This document shows, in pieces, positions 1 through 13,100 of a stretch of 64,000 bases of DNA; the first letter of the stretch is position 1, and every line of letters begins with the position of its first letter. Source of the stretch: Liolophura sinensis (lineage: Eukaryota; Mollusca; Polyplacophora; Chitonida; Chitonidae); NCBI RefSeq assembly GCF_032854445.1, contig NC_088301.1, positions 34,831,187 through 34,895,186 of the forward strand, read 5' to 3'. Under the pieces are notes generated by a model. The model was not told the DNA's origin, did not search any database, and was given only the letters and a program-made list of their open reading frames with translations. The position numbers and the translations under genes were made by a program.

Positions 1-140
1 TATTATATGTATCCTTTATAATATCCTTTATACAAAATATTTTATTGATGCTAAAGATATAACAGCAAAATTCTTAAAGCGTAATATGTGCAGTTGTTTT
101 ATAAGAACCAAATTTGCACTACTTTGTTCTATTTACAAAA

Positions 141-391
141 TAGACAGTGGCAGTGCAGCGCAATGACCCAGGAGCCTCTCACCAATGTGGTCACTGTGAG
201 ATCAAGTCCAGCTCCTACTGCCTTCCTCTCCAGCCATATGTTGGAAGGTCTTCCAGCAGCATAAGAATTGTTGTGGGTTTGTCTCAGGCTCTGCCTTCTT
301 TCCTACCACCACAATGCTGGCCACTGTCGTATAAGTGAAATATTCTTGAGTATGACATAAACCATATATCAAATAAAGAAATAAATTTACT
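141..391 (+). repeat. tRNA-derived SINE (family A), lacking its extreme 5' end
   Basis: The copy runs head to tail on the plus strand. It shows the remains of the tRNA-like head (cagcgcaatgacccaggag and a B-box-like agatcaagtcc near 201), then the body ('ggaaggtct', 'ttgtgggttt', 'caatgctggccac'), and finally the tail 'ataagtgaaatattcttgag' with 'aaataaagaaataaat'. A chance open frame over it (147-338) is the SINE, not a gene. Several other copies in this window share the body. Confidence 0.8.
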
Positions 392-427
392 AAAATAGAA
401 GGGACTATGTCTACATTGGAACTATGA

Positions 428-640
428 TAAATCTTCAACCTTTTCTACCTCTAAAGCATGCTCTTTCAGTGGAATATATTTACAATTATTATCAAAATGA
501 TGCTAAACTTATTTGTTTGCCTCGTAATAATAGATGCAAGTTTGGTAAAACTGTGCAAATTAGTTCTACATCCCTTTGTTCTTGCAGAATGTTTCAAAAT
601 ATTGGTTGCAGAGGCAATTGAAAAGATTGAAGAATTAGGA
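428..640 (+). mobile_element. MITE-like repeat, family M1
   Basis: A roughly 210-base unit begins with 'aaatcttcaacctttt' and ends with 'aaaagattgaagaattag', which are imperfect inverted repeats of each other. The segment 'gaatgtttcaaaatattggt' with 'tgcagaggcaattgaaaag' recurs near 15382-15440 in reverse orientation and near 29363-29417 in the same orientation. A shorter relative with the same termini is at 38256-38438. It has no coding capacity. It is inferred to be a non-autonomous DNA transposon; the superfamily is unknown. Confidence 0.6.
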
Positions 641-899
641 AATTAGGACAGAAGCCATACTTGCATCACTGGGTCTGTGGGTCACTTTACTTAAATGTGG
701 TTTGTCACAACTGGTGCATGTAGTGGTTGAAACTGGCCCGCTGTAAAAGGACAAATAAAGCAGGCTTCATTTATTTACATTTTAAATATTTCTTTTGTGA
801 GGATCTAGGTGCCATCACTTCATAATCTTATCACTTGTTCTTGAAAATATATTCATACAGTTATTCATAGCAGTGTTCTTTTTTTTTTTTTTCCATTAG

Positions 900-992
900 A
901 TCCAGCGTTATGTATTGCTGCAAGCTGAGAGGAGAAAGCAGAAGAAACCCTTCCTTGAGCCACCTATCCGTGATTCGTATGGAAGGAAATAG
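900..992 (+). CDS. Possible terminal exon of an unrecognised gene (5' part outside window)
   Basis: A long T-rich tract followed by 'ccattag' (an acceptor ending at 899) opens a frame of 30 codons. It reads IQRYVLLQAERRK, then a basic and proline-containing tail ending in SYGRK and a TAG at 990-992. A canonical AATAAA follows about 160 bases later. Base composition is richer in G and C than the flanks, as expected of an exon. I do not recognise the protein, and the reading phase is chosen only because it gives the most protein-like sequence. It could also be an untranslated exon. Confidence 0.35.
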   Translation: MQRYVLLQAERRKQKKPFLEPPIRDSYGRK

Positions 993-1150
993 ATATTGAT
1001 TTAAGAGTGAAAGTAGTAAAGTATGTGGGATGTTTATATTGGAAATGCCCAATGCTGTATTCGTCAGTGATATGACATAACATGGACATTCATAGGCTTT
1101 CTCATATTTTCATGTAGACTGTTTGGTGTATTATCTCAAGTGCTATAAAT

Positions 1151-1156
1151 AATAAA
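1151..1156 (+). terminator. Polyadenylation signal AATAAA
   Basis: A canonical hexamer within 'ataaataataaaaaaatg' lies downstream of the putative last exon at 900-992 and is followed by a T/G-rich stretch ('gctctgtttgttgtattt'). It is a likely mRNA 3' end for that gene. Confidence 0.4.
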
Positions 1157-2689
1157 AAAATGTCTCAAATAGCTCTGTTTGTTGTATTTATATTACCACT
1201 TAGTACAGTATAAAATATTTTCATTGTACACCAATGGTTGAATCTTGATAAATATTTTTGCTGCAAATTTACTGTGCATAGACCCTTGAGAAAATGTGTT
1301 CCAAAGCACACTTTAGCTATGTTAGCTGCATCAATACATTAGGTAATTGTCAGGTAAAGTGCTTCCTCCGAAGCTCTCTAAGTTACCCGCTACTTATAAA
1401 CCTGTAAAAGCACTGTCGTGTACACACATGTATAGGTGATCTTTAGTAAGGTATTCTTGCATTAGTAAGTCAAAAGACATCAAACATGGAACAAAATGTT
1501 TACATGTGTTACAATACTTCTTGATCAGGGAAGACAACCTTTTTTAATGGTAGTAGTCAGCAGCCTAGGCTCTAAATACAACAACGGGGCAGTATCCTGA
1601 ATTTCACAAAGAAATGAAATAGTTGAAAACTCACAAGTGGGTTACTCTATGATCAATTCAGAATTAGATAAGGATTCAAACATCGAACAGCAGGATTTCA
1701 ATTTATTCCACTTTAATGGTGTCTTCATTGTACACTATAATTCCAAGGAACAGTTAATGCTGAAGATATACATTGTAAAAAACTGCTTGAATGGGATAAA
1801 TGGCACTTGTGAAATATGTTAAAAAAACAAAATAATGCCAAAATCAGATGAAAGAGAGTGATAACTTATTTGCTAATATGGTCTTAATTTTTTTTTTTTC
1901 TTTGATATTTTCTTACAGGAGAAAAGGGTACCGATGAGTGAAAATATTTTTGTGCAGTGGGTATTTGGGACTACCTTAAAGTATATATCGTCTATGTGTA
2001 GTAATGTTCTAAATAAGGATGTTTTTGTGATGGATGTTTAATAAGTTTATTTGAATGTAAATTTGTTGTTTATATCCAAACTGACGCATTTAATCTGAAT
2101 TACAATAATATATAACTAGGATCAAAATCCAGATTAAACACATTTGTTAGCTGAAAAGACCAAATTTGAGTCAAAATATATTTATTAAACGTGTTACATC
2201 CTCATAACATTAGTATGCAAAGACAATACATATAGACGAAGAGGTGATCCCATATATCCATCATAATAAATTATTTTCAAGACTTTCTTCTCAAAAATAA
2301 AAATATTGACCACATTTACTTTTTGTACTCTTTCATCTGAATTTTATGTAATTGTTATATTTTTTCCACCTTTAAGAGAGACTTGAGCCAGTCTTTGAAG
2401 AATAGAAATACATGTATGTGTTACACATTGATGCCTGATGACAGTGCGTTCTAAACTCTCATTTATTCTGGATATAGATATGTGTTTGTATGTCAGTATT
2501 TTCATGTCAGTCAACCACAGAGAAGAAATAGTACCCAGTTGGCATGATTACTTCAGCTCTTGGAAGTCAACATTCCCGTTGTAACTAGTGATATAGTACA
2601 GGTAAGGGTTGCCTCCCTTAGACTAGTTAGGCAAAAAATCCCATAGTACGAACAAATGGAGAGGTCGATTGGTGGAAGTTTAACTATAT
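1157..2689. other. Non-coding stretch with one exon-like segment
   Basis: Only AT-rich sequence is seen, apart from 1919-2041. There a long pyrimidine tract and 'cttacag' acceptor precede a 40-codon open frame starting EKRVPMSENIF and ending at TAA. It could be an alternative last exon of the gene ending near 992, or chance. No other feature is visible. Confidence 0.35.
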
Positions 2690-2779
2690 GTGGGTCACTA
2701 GTCAGATCATTTATATATTCAAGTATACTTCACTCAATTACTAGCAGTATTTGGATTAATCTTCTTATGCCACAGTCGC

Positions 2780-2956
2780 TAATCTAGGTACGAGGTTGCT
2801 CACTTGAATCCATCTCCCTCTTGTTGGGCCAGGTTTTGCCAGGTTCGTGGCAAAAGGTGGGGCATTTCCTCCACCCGTTAGCCTGTCTGCCATCATATGT
2901 GGCTGAATGAAAAATTATTCAGTATGGTGTTAACCCTCAATGAAATAAATAAATAG
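2780..2956 (+). repeat. Old SINE copy (family B)
   Basis: The 3' part reads 'gaatgaaaaattattcagta', then 'tggtgttaaccctcaatg' and 'aaataaataaatag', a diverged version of the shared SINE tail. The preceding body ('ggcaaaaggtggggcatttc', 'ctccacccgttagcc') resembles the body of the copy at 49801-50137. It is strongly diverged and so probably old. Confidence 0.5.
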
Positions 2957-5900
2957 TTGGATATATTTGCCTGAACATAATACACGTTTGTTTCCTGTGT
3001 GCAGTGTATTTTCATCATAGAATACAGTGCGAGACATTGATCCTTAATGTGGTTAGGTATATAGTGTATCTTCATGTTTCTTTATAAACACACACTGTAA
3101 CACTGCAGTGGCGTCAGAACCCTAGGAGGCCCAGGGCACCCTTACTTTTCACGTGGTGTGGTCCCAGATATGCTCCCACTTTGTATGTTCCAAGAATAAT
3201 TTGATGAGGCAAGGAATAAAAAGTATATACTGTAGAGCCTCGTTCTAAAATCTCAGTTCTCCCACATTTACTGTACTAAAGTGAATAACAATGGCTGGAT
3301 ACAAATCATTATTTCTTAGTCAAACAGATTAAGGACCTACATGATTGATTCTATCTGTAACTGTGTCTAGCCAAATACACAACTTAGGCTACTATACAGT
3401 TTAGAGCTAGATTCTCTTTGGTCTTCACAAATGTTGTGAAGTAAGAAAATTTTCAAAATAACATTCAAAATTTTAAAATTCGTTAATTTCTGTCGATCAG
3501 AGGCACTTAAGAAACCTTTTACAAAGAAAATGTCACCAAAGACATCTGTGGCTGTCATACACTTGGAATCACGACTCCTCTTGACTCAGTCCAGTTTTCT
3601 CTCACCATAATTCTCTCACCTATAATACCCTCTACGGTTTACATCAATCAGGCAGATAGGCATTTTCTGGATTCCCTTCCACATTGGTTTCTGCCACCCT
3701 AAACAACATTTAAGTGTAAAATTCTTGACAGTGATGTCAAACAACAATCATATAAACATGTTACCCTAAATAATCGTGTATACCATATCTCCTGTCCAAC
3801 GCCCTTTGTTACGGTAGACTTAACCAAAATCCTCAATCTTTTCCTATATGGAGGAGCACATGAACGTTCAGGGCAAATTGAAGCTTCGGTGCAAGTAGTG
3901 ACATTTTTAATTTGATTTGTGAGACAAATGTTATGTAACGTTTCTGAGACTGTACAGATAGGCATACACACTTCACAGGCAAGAAAACAGATACTTTCTT
4001 TACAAATGACCTTCTGTAATCAAACAGTCAATTGCTTACAAAGAGTAAGTCTATTTTGATATAAAATACAACAAAATGCAAGTACTTAGCATAAAACATG
4101 TATCAAATATTTAATTTCCCATAATTCATCAAATACCTGTAATTTAATCCTCACTGGATCAAATATATATATGGAATGTTACATAAATTACACAGTATTA
4201 TAAAATCCAAAAATGCCACAATTTTTCTTACAAAATCTGCAAAAGACTACTCTGCAGGAAAAAAGGTACAATGTTTTGTATATTCATAGAATAAAAACCT
4301 ACAAAACGGAACTGAACACACAGAGGACGGGAGATTTCCTGTCACTGTCTGATATATGTGTATGTACAAGTTCCCAATTTCTGTGAAATACGAGTATAAA
4401 AAAAGATTTAAATATTGGTATACATACATATTCACAAAAATTCACCAAAGACCACACACTCATGCATTTGTAATCAGGCTAAAATGTTATCAGGATTTAA
4501 GCACATAGATGGTAATATATACGAAGAAATATTTCAATTTTTCTGTTTAGTATACACCTTTTTTCTTTCTGCATTAACATGCAGCATGGTTTTATACCTG
4601 CAATATTATCCTTTACCTTTTCATCATTATGGTTGGTACCAGTACTAACAAATGTAGCCTTATTCTAAGATTAAACAGTCAACGTACATCCTCGAACATT
4701 GGCATACCTCATGCATCAGCCACCTTATTTCATGGTCCATCTTGACTTACTGGAACAAGCACATGAAGTGTGAATGACAGACTACCGTGATGCAATTAAG
4801 AGTCGCACAGCTTGCAATTACATGTATTCTGCTGACAAAAACTTCTTTGTTAAACAATCACTAATATTTTCATTTCCATTGATAAGCCACTGTGGCAACT
4901 TGGCATGTGATGCAAGGTGATACATGATACAATATCTTGGTTTTAATGGTTTAAATAGAACTAAAATATTAAATCATGTATTGACTTGCCTCATTAATCA
5001 CTAACATTACCAATATGCTGGTCTAGAAGCCAACCTTAGCCTCTCAACTGGCCAACTGTGATTATTTTCTCCTGACTTGAATCTTGTTTGCCTTGCTTTG
5101 TACATATCTGCATTCAGATTACATTCTGGAAAAAGATGAGTACCCGCCATGAAGAATGGAAAGTAGAACACTTCACCAAGGGAACTTAACTAGCACATCT
5201 ACCTTTTGTAGCATATGCTCTTTTCCATTTGACTAATGGTACCCTAATTCTTCTAAAATTTGGGACAGGTATTAGTAGTGGTGAAATTAGAATATCACAT
5301 TTCTTTACCAGCCTTTTGGAAAAGTAAAGACATGAGTATGTTGTCCATTTGATGGTCGAACCATGTGGGGGAAAAAAGTACACTCAATATTCCTGCTAGA
5401 ATAACATATATATTGGTTAAATGAGTAGACCAGATGTCCCAAAGTTTAGAAGAAATAGGGTATTCTTGAAAAGTTATACCAGCAAAATACCATTTGGCAA
5501 ATCAGCTCTACAGGTTAGTTCTCTCAATGTGAAGAACATGATATGAGGTAACAAAATGACTAGAGAAGAGTGGTAAGATGGGCATATCATTCATGAAGGG
5601 TGTGCACAGTTTAATTCCCAGAAATTGTGACTTCACACAAAATTTAGGGACTTAAAATGCAGCCTATTTATTCATTTTATGGTGAGGCAAACCATGTAGG
5701 TCTTTCAACTGCATAACTTAAATTAGTCTTATTATTAACTTCTTAATAAAACACAAGCCTATTAATCAGGACTACCTGTTGAGGAAAATTGTAAGGACAA
5801 ATATTCTTGCTATCCCAGAGGTTACCCCTTTATGGCTGAAACTGAAAATCTATGGAGGGTAATTCCAGTTCAGTTCAAATATGACCAAGTAAATTCTGGC

Positions 5901-8433
5901 TCCAAAGTGACATTGTGGTTATTAATCAAAGTGTGTGTCTTATTTAAGTATGCAAGGCAGGCTTGAGGTCACAATCATCAAGCATGGACCTTAAAGCCGC
6001 GTGACTGAACAGAACCAGGGAGAGATTACAATGGATGTTCTAGTTAAGCCTAACCTGTAACTGAGTCAAACTAGCTGCAGCATTCAATTCAGTTAAGGTG
6101 TTATCTGCAGTGAAGTGAAAGAGAACCGTTGACACCCTGAAGGTGTGCAGGACATTGAAGTGAAAAGATGCGAATTTCTCGACCCTAGTAGCAAATATGG
6201 TACATTCGCCTAATTCCCCAGATGTTGGTAGATGTATGTCCTATAAATTAACTTTTTAAAAAGCTCTTTACTATGTGCATGATGATATAAAAATGTGTGT
6301 GACATCATGCTTTGTTAAGAGTGACTAGAGACAATGTTTATTCCCAAAGAGTGGAAAGATGGGAATGGCTCAAAGTCAGCTGCATATCTGCTACATTCCC
6401 CTTTTTCACAGACACTACACGAATGTTGTCCTATAAACCTTTTTGTTAATATATTTTGAGAGTTCATATAAACATTTTATCTAAAAATAAAATCTTTCTT
6501 GTAAAACCTATAATAATATATCTAAGTCAAATTCACTTGCGGCTGATCATTGCATTCACTTTAAAACAAGAAAATAAGGATTATCTCCCTTTGACCATTC
6601 ACAAAACCCAGTGCGGTGCCCATACCAGCACCTTTCAGCAGTGTTGTAAAAAGTTGCAATTCTTGTTGGCAAAAGGTGTTTCAAGATTACAGGCCTTTGC
6701 ATAAATGAAATGTAGCCTTCAGTTATGAAACATGGTGCAGAGGTAGCACATGTTTCTATGCCCACACTCATGTTTTGAAGGCCTCCACAACTTAAATGAC
6801 TCTTGAAACTGCATTTTAATAATAAACAATTTTCACCTAAAGTTCATGTCATACTCAAAGTTACATCTTCATGGCATCATCTATTGATGGAGGAAACTGG
6901 GCAAGTTCTCACAATCTTATATGTATGTGCATGCCGGCCTTGTGTGAAAAGTCTCCTATCTTCAGATTGACAAAGAATCAAATAATGGGCATACCAGGTC
7001 TTTTTATGTTATAAGATGTGAAAGCTAGCTATGCCACTAACTTTAAACAACCTAATGAATGACAGCAAAAACAGGGATGTGCCAAACTGAATAGTTATGG
7101 GTGAATAGTTTCTAAGTGTGTGCCCATCCTGAAGATGAGAAGTTTGCAGACCCCATTAATGCTAAGCTTCATAGTTTGTCTGCCATAAATAGGATATGTC
7201 TTATCTGTAATTACTGGCACTCAAACCAGCATTATTAAGCTTGTGTAGATGTACAAATGAATATATTTTCATGTCACATCAGGTCAAGATACGAATAGTT
7301 TCTAATGTCAAAATAAGTCAGAATGAAATAGGAAATAAAAAATAGGAAATAGAACCCAAATGAGACGTAAGCTTTCAGTCTGAAACACAAGCACATAAAT
7401 CAAACTTGAGAAAATTTGACTGAAACTCAATACAAAATGATGGCAACTGGATTAACCCAGAAGCATTGACACACATTTTGCACACGTACACAACATAATG
7501 ATAAGGGGATGCTAGATTTCAATTTTTAAAAGGCATTGAATTTAAAAAGTTTGTCTTTCTTCATGAAATGTGAAGGTGCAAAATATCTGGAAAATTTGAA
7601 GTCATTGACAATCAATCTTAAATTGAACTATTCTACAACTGCCTTGCTGAATTTTTTCTTAATGTAGTTGTATATTGCACGTGTGCATATGACACAAATT
7701 TCAGTTTTCAAATATACAATACTTAAGCTGTATTTGGTAAATTATCTGAACACAAAAATTCTAAATGTGAAAAGATAAAGTACCCATACATGCAGATCCT
7801 GAAGAACTCCACTGCATGTTTAGAGACAAGAGGGTTTTGACTACTAGAGTTAGATCATACATACTGTATATGTAGGGGATAAAGACTGAAACTGTATGAA
7901 CGATTTCTTGAATAGGTGAAAGTTTATGATGTCAGAAGATTATTAAATCATGGCTGATAAACTGAATATTTCAATATCAACCACATCTATCGACAAAATT
8001 TCTTTGAATATCACTCTTGCTAACTTTAGTTTTCCTCAACTGGTTGAAACACACTCACCCATGGTAACATGTACACATTAAAGAAATCTGTTTATGGCAA
8101 TTATAAATAACTTTGTGCTTATTTGTTAACTTCTTTGTGTCCCCCATCTAGCTGGCCCCACTTTCACGAAACTTCGTCAAACGTGACTGTCATGTTGACG
8201 CATAGTGTACAGATACATCACCATGTGATAGGTGCATCTGATGTAGCTTCACATGATCCTCATTGAAATGCGCCCCTGTTTAATACCAGAACAAACTGGA
8301 GCTCGAATTTCATAGTGCTGATCTTCGTCATAAATATGAATCTCATGAAACTTTTCAGGCTAACCAATGTAACTAGGCTGATCAATGACTGCCCAATAAT
8401 TTGCTATGTCTAATGCAAGACACTTTGGAATCT

Positions 8434-8468
<35 letters not shown>

Positions 8469-8588
8469 TTGAACACATACAGTGGCAAATAGCCACAACC
8501 ATAACATTATCACAGATACAATGTATAAACAGAAGAGTGTTTTCCCTTGTTGTCACTCTCCAGTCTGAGTTGTTCTTGGGTCTGAGAG
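2957..8588. other. Intergenic / 3' flank of RAB23, no gene seen
   Basis: This is a long AT-rich stretch with only short chance frames. It probably includes the RAB23 3' untranslated region, since the stop codon is at 8589-8591. No reverse-strand AATAAA lies close downstream of the stop; the reverse-strand hexamer nearest in my reading is at about 6333-6338. A run of about 25 T at 8437-8461 reads as poly(A) on the gene strand. A weak tandem duplication of about 180 bases may be present at 6130-6450. Confidence 0.5.
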
Positions 8589-10102
8589 CTATAATATCAC
8601 ACATTTAGCAGAAAAGGGAGACTTCTTTCCATGTGTTCGTCGTCGGGACGGTTGTAGTGATATTGTGTTGTTTGTATCATTGTGCTTGTTTGCTGACTTG
8701 CTGGAACCATTGTGTTGGCTGGAATCTGATAAAGCTGTAAGATACAAACATTTTAAACATTAGGTTTGGATTTACTGCTAGTAAATACAAAAAATACAAA
8801 TACATGTAAATTAAACACAGAAACAATCTTAACCCCTTAATGTGAGAAAGGTGCCACGCTGCAAATTCATTTCTGTTTCTCTTAACAATATGAATAAATG
8901 AAACATTCAAATTAAGAGTCTGCATCATGCGATTCAAACTTTGAAATTGAGAGCAAAAATTTTGACAAGTGAGAATGAATGTTCCATAACTTGTTCTATT
9001 CTGACAGGCATAAATAAACCATGTAACTGGGAGCAACTGAGCTTTTGGTAACCTGGAATTATCTCAGAACATCTGGAACAACCAGACTGGGCACTTGTTT
9101 TAGCTGATCCATGCAGGGTTGTGATTAGCCAAAAGTGCTAATTTGTTGACTTATGTATCACACAAATCAGGCCTCAAGACAATGACATTACATGTTAATA
9201 CATGAGTGATCACAGATGCTGCAAGATGTAGTCCACAAACACGCACCAAAACTGAAACTGGTTAGACACGTCCTGTGTAACCTATCATTTATTAGGCTCA
9301 ACTTAGTTGAGGTTAATTTGATACAAAGGTTATAACCATAACATGGCCTAAAATTAAAGATACTTAGCTCATTCTCTATGACAGACTTACTTGGTCCAAT
9401 TTTTTGTGGCAATATGGTGTCGTTCTCTATAACCATGTTCACTTGACTTAGATAACGATCAGCTAGATACCTGAAAACTGTAGGCAGAGAATATATATTA
9501 AATAGTGGTGAACTAACAATGCATAGTCAGGCAGCAACATTTTCAAGCATAATATTTCATCCCCCAAGCTTTTATTTCCTCAATTTCAAAGTATTCCACT
9601 ATTTACCAGCCCGATGTATACTTGAGAGGCACAATTGATCTTGACAGATGTTTTCCTACGAAGGGCAACTTTACATGTGTTCACTATACACTGATAATAA
9701 AGGTAATAATGTGAAAAATGTCTCTAAAATCTCCATGTCTTGTTAGAGAATAAAAAGTCTATGCAGCTATGAGTTCAAAAGATTAACCACTCACCTTCAT
9801 CTACATTTAAATTGTCTTTCACAGAAGTTCTGTAAAATCGCAAACTCAACTTTTTGGCTAAATTTTCAGCCTCTTCCCTGCAAAGTAATTACCAATTCTA
9901 TTTTAAATCATTTACAAAATATCTCGTCAAAGTGAAAGTGCAAATGATTTTCACAGAAGTAATAATAAGTTTGAAATAGTTTGAAAACTCACACACCAAC
10001 AATATCTCTTAACGCACTGGTAGGGGGATGATATAAAAAGTGCTAATTGTCCAGACATCATATAAATCTAGTGGTAGTTAATACATGTGCTTATATTATG
10101 AA

Positions 10103-10146
<44 letters not shown>

Positions 10147-13100
10147 TATATAGATATATATATATATATCTGTTTACCAATGCCCAAGGTTCCATGGTAA
10201 ACAACAAACTTGCAAAACAAGACAAACTTACACTGTGACAACAGCATCGTCAATTAGGTCTATTTTGTTTTGTACAATAACCATCCCAATTTCTCCCACT
10301 TCATCTTCCACCTGACAATTGAAATCAAGAAAACGAGACAAGCGATTAATATTGTAGTACACAAAATGCATAAAGTGACAAAATTACATTTCAACGGAGT
10401 GCATGCATTATAATAATCCATTCATGTTTTTTAAAACCATAGGGGTCTAATCTTTTTTAGTACACTCTGCCAAATTTGCCACCAAATCTACCAATTTTTG
10501 ACATATGATTTTCTGGTCTGCATGCCTTTCACGGATGTCTGGTAGTTGTACTTCTGAGTACACGTATTTCATTTTACAGCTACAGACTGCTATAACTACA
10601 ATTCTACAGGCCTGAAAATGTCCTCATAAGAGGAAAAAATTCAGGCTCAGCTAAATCCCCTAAATGCGTCACATATGCAAGGAAAACTTCATCTGCATTT
10701 CTTAGCTTTGGAATAATTTTGAGTTCAACATACATTTTTATGTTTTGGTTTGCTCTTTTTAATTTACACATGTAAAATATATTAAAGTGTGTAAATTACA
10801 GTGTTTGATTCAAAATATGCAGCATGTAAGCATGCAGGAGGTAAAACAAATATAGGATACAACTCTCGCTACTTTCACATATATGTAATCTTTAAAAGAC
10901 ATACTGGTGTTTATGCAACTTAGAGCAGATCTATATAACTCAGTCTTCTGCCGACTTGCCGTCTGTATTGTATAAATAGATACTGACATTAGTCCTTACG
11001 TAAATTTTAAACAATCCTTCAACAGATACACAGCTGGCCCATTGTTTTGTGAGCATCTTGTTAATGACAACATTGACACATTCTTTCTCATGATACTCTG
11101 TTTTTTGTCAAGCCAGTTACAGTATAAATACTTATGCCTGTGTTCATATACATTTTTATTCTTGTGTGTCCATGATCAGAAAAAAACTGACACAACACGT
11201 AAGCACAAATATATACACAGTATAAAAGTATTTTGCTTCATCTGAATTTCAACTTTTTTCCACTAGATTTTTAAAATTCTTTTTCAAGTACAGAAGTAAA
11301 AGTAAAATAAAAGAATGCCTTAAAGCCTTGCATTTGAACTATATTATGATGCTGTGTATTTGAAATGTGATAAATATTTCAAAAAATGAAGATACACATA
11401 CAAGTTGAATTTTTTTTTTAAGTAGTATTTTTTTTTTAGAAGTTATAAATCATCATTCTGTGTCAACATAAAAAGTGATTAAAAAAGGTACATGTGCACT
11501 GGTATGTACATGAATGGTATAACCTTGTACCTAACAATGCATAATAAAATAAAATGAAACAGAAAAAAAAAAGGAAAACAATGGTTGGCAAAGAAATTTG
11601 ATGGTTACACTGTGACCAGATAACTTTTTCTTCATACAGTATATCAACTGATACAATGTTTCATTTCTATCCATTTTACTCCATAGATAAATGTACATGG
11701 CACCGGCTAACTATACAGCATTACAGAAAACCGATCAAGTGAAAGACCAATTGGAGATTACCTCCAATATATTATTCGTTGTAATGCATCTATATGTACT
11801 TAATCAATAAATTACATTTGTTTATATAATCTTTATTAACATGCAGAACAATGTACATGTGCGACCGAAGATTTAAGAGAAGAAGGAAAATTAGCTGGAA
11901 ATTCAGGTCTGTCAAGTAATTTCACTTTCTCCTATATTTTTTCCCCCTCAATTAAACCTGCCTATTCATCAAACTGATCACTATTCCCATATCATAGGTG
12001 CATAACAAAAAGCAAAATATCATCATCTGCTATATCTCTGCTGAAGTAAAAGCAAGTTACCCCATTTTACCAGAAAGCACTGAGTATAAATTAAGATGAC
12101 CTTCATGTCCGAAGTCATCAAGTTTCAAGTTTAGAGATATGTAATGTACAAGTCTGTGTAGAGGAAATTAAAAGAGATCGTTTACCTTTTTCTTCCAGGT
12201 TTCCAAGGCATCAAATGATTCCCTATCTACAGTTGAAAATGCCAGGACACATGCTTGTGCACCTGAAGGAGAATATGGACAAACATATACATGTTGGTTA
12301 GCATCTTAATATGCACAGACAATACATATATGTATTACATCAAATAACCAAACTTTTTATGTGCAATTTTCTCCAAATAGGTGTGACACCAGTATGGCTA
12401 ACATCAGTGGCAAAGAAAATAAAAGGATATTCTACATACAACTGTTCATGGTAATTCCCCAACCTTTTTGGAATAAAAAAACTGTGTATATTTTATACAA
12501 GCTTGCAAGTCAACAAAATTAAAATGGGAAAAGTGGGTCCTGGGTGGTTTGCCTCTCCAGGTTAGTGAATGTCAAAGTTCTGTGCAAAGTAACTTCTTCA
12601 TTGCACATATAACAATGCTCCCAGAATATGTGTTATTATACATGTACCTGAACACACATGTATTAATATATTGCTGCCAAGTGCACAGTCACACTATCTG
12701 GATTTTTAGAAAGTTTATAAACTATGCCTATAGAAGTGAAAAAATCTTTCTATTATGTCCCCAGATTTAGCAAACAGTTTAGTAACCTCTTCAAAATAGT
12801 GCAGAAACACAGAAAAGGTTACAGGAACTTTTTCTTCAGATCAGGCATCTGTTTTGTAACAAGCACTTACAGCTTGGAAAAATGTACAGTAAGTAACAAT
12901 CATGGTCAATGTGTTCATATTTATTTACCTGATTGGTGTTTTACGCGGTACTCAAGAATATTTCAGTCATACAACAGTGGCCAGCTTTATGGCGGCAGGC
13001 AAAGCCCCAGGAGAAGCCCACAACTATCTGCAGGTAGCTGGCAGACCCGCAGACTCCTATGTCAATGTGTTTATATTTATTTGATACTGTATCAATATAT

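Noticed and set aside
147-338. Protein-like frame with SSSSIRIVVGLSQALPSFLPP
   Set aside because: It is the body of a family A SINE; the same peptide pattern appears at other SINE copies.
10047-10253. Tyr/Ile-alternating frames on both strands
   Set aside because: Translations of the (TA)n microsatellite.
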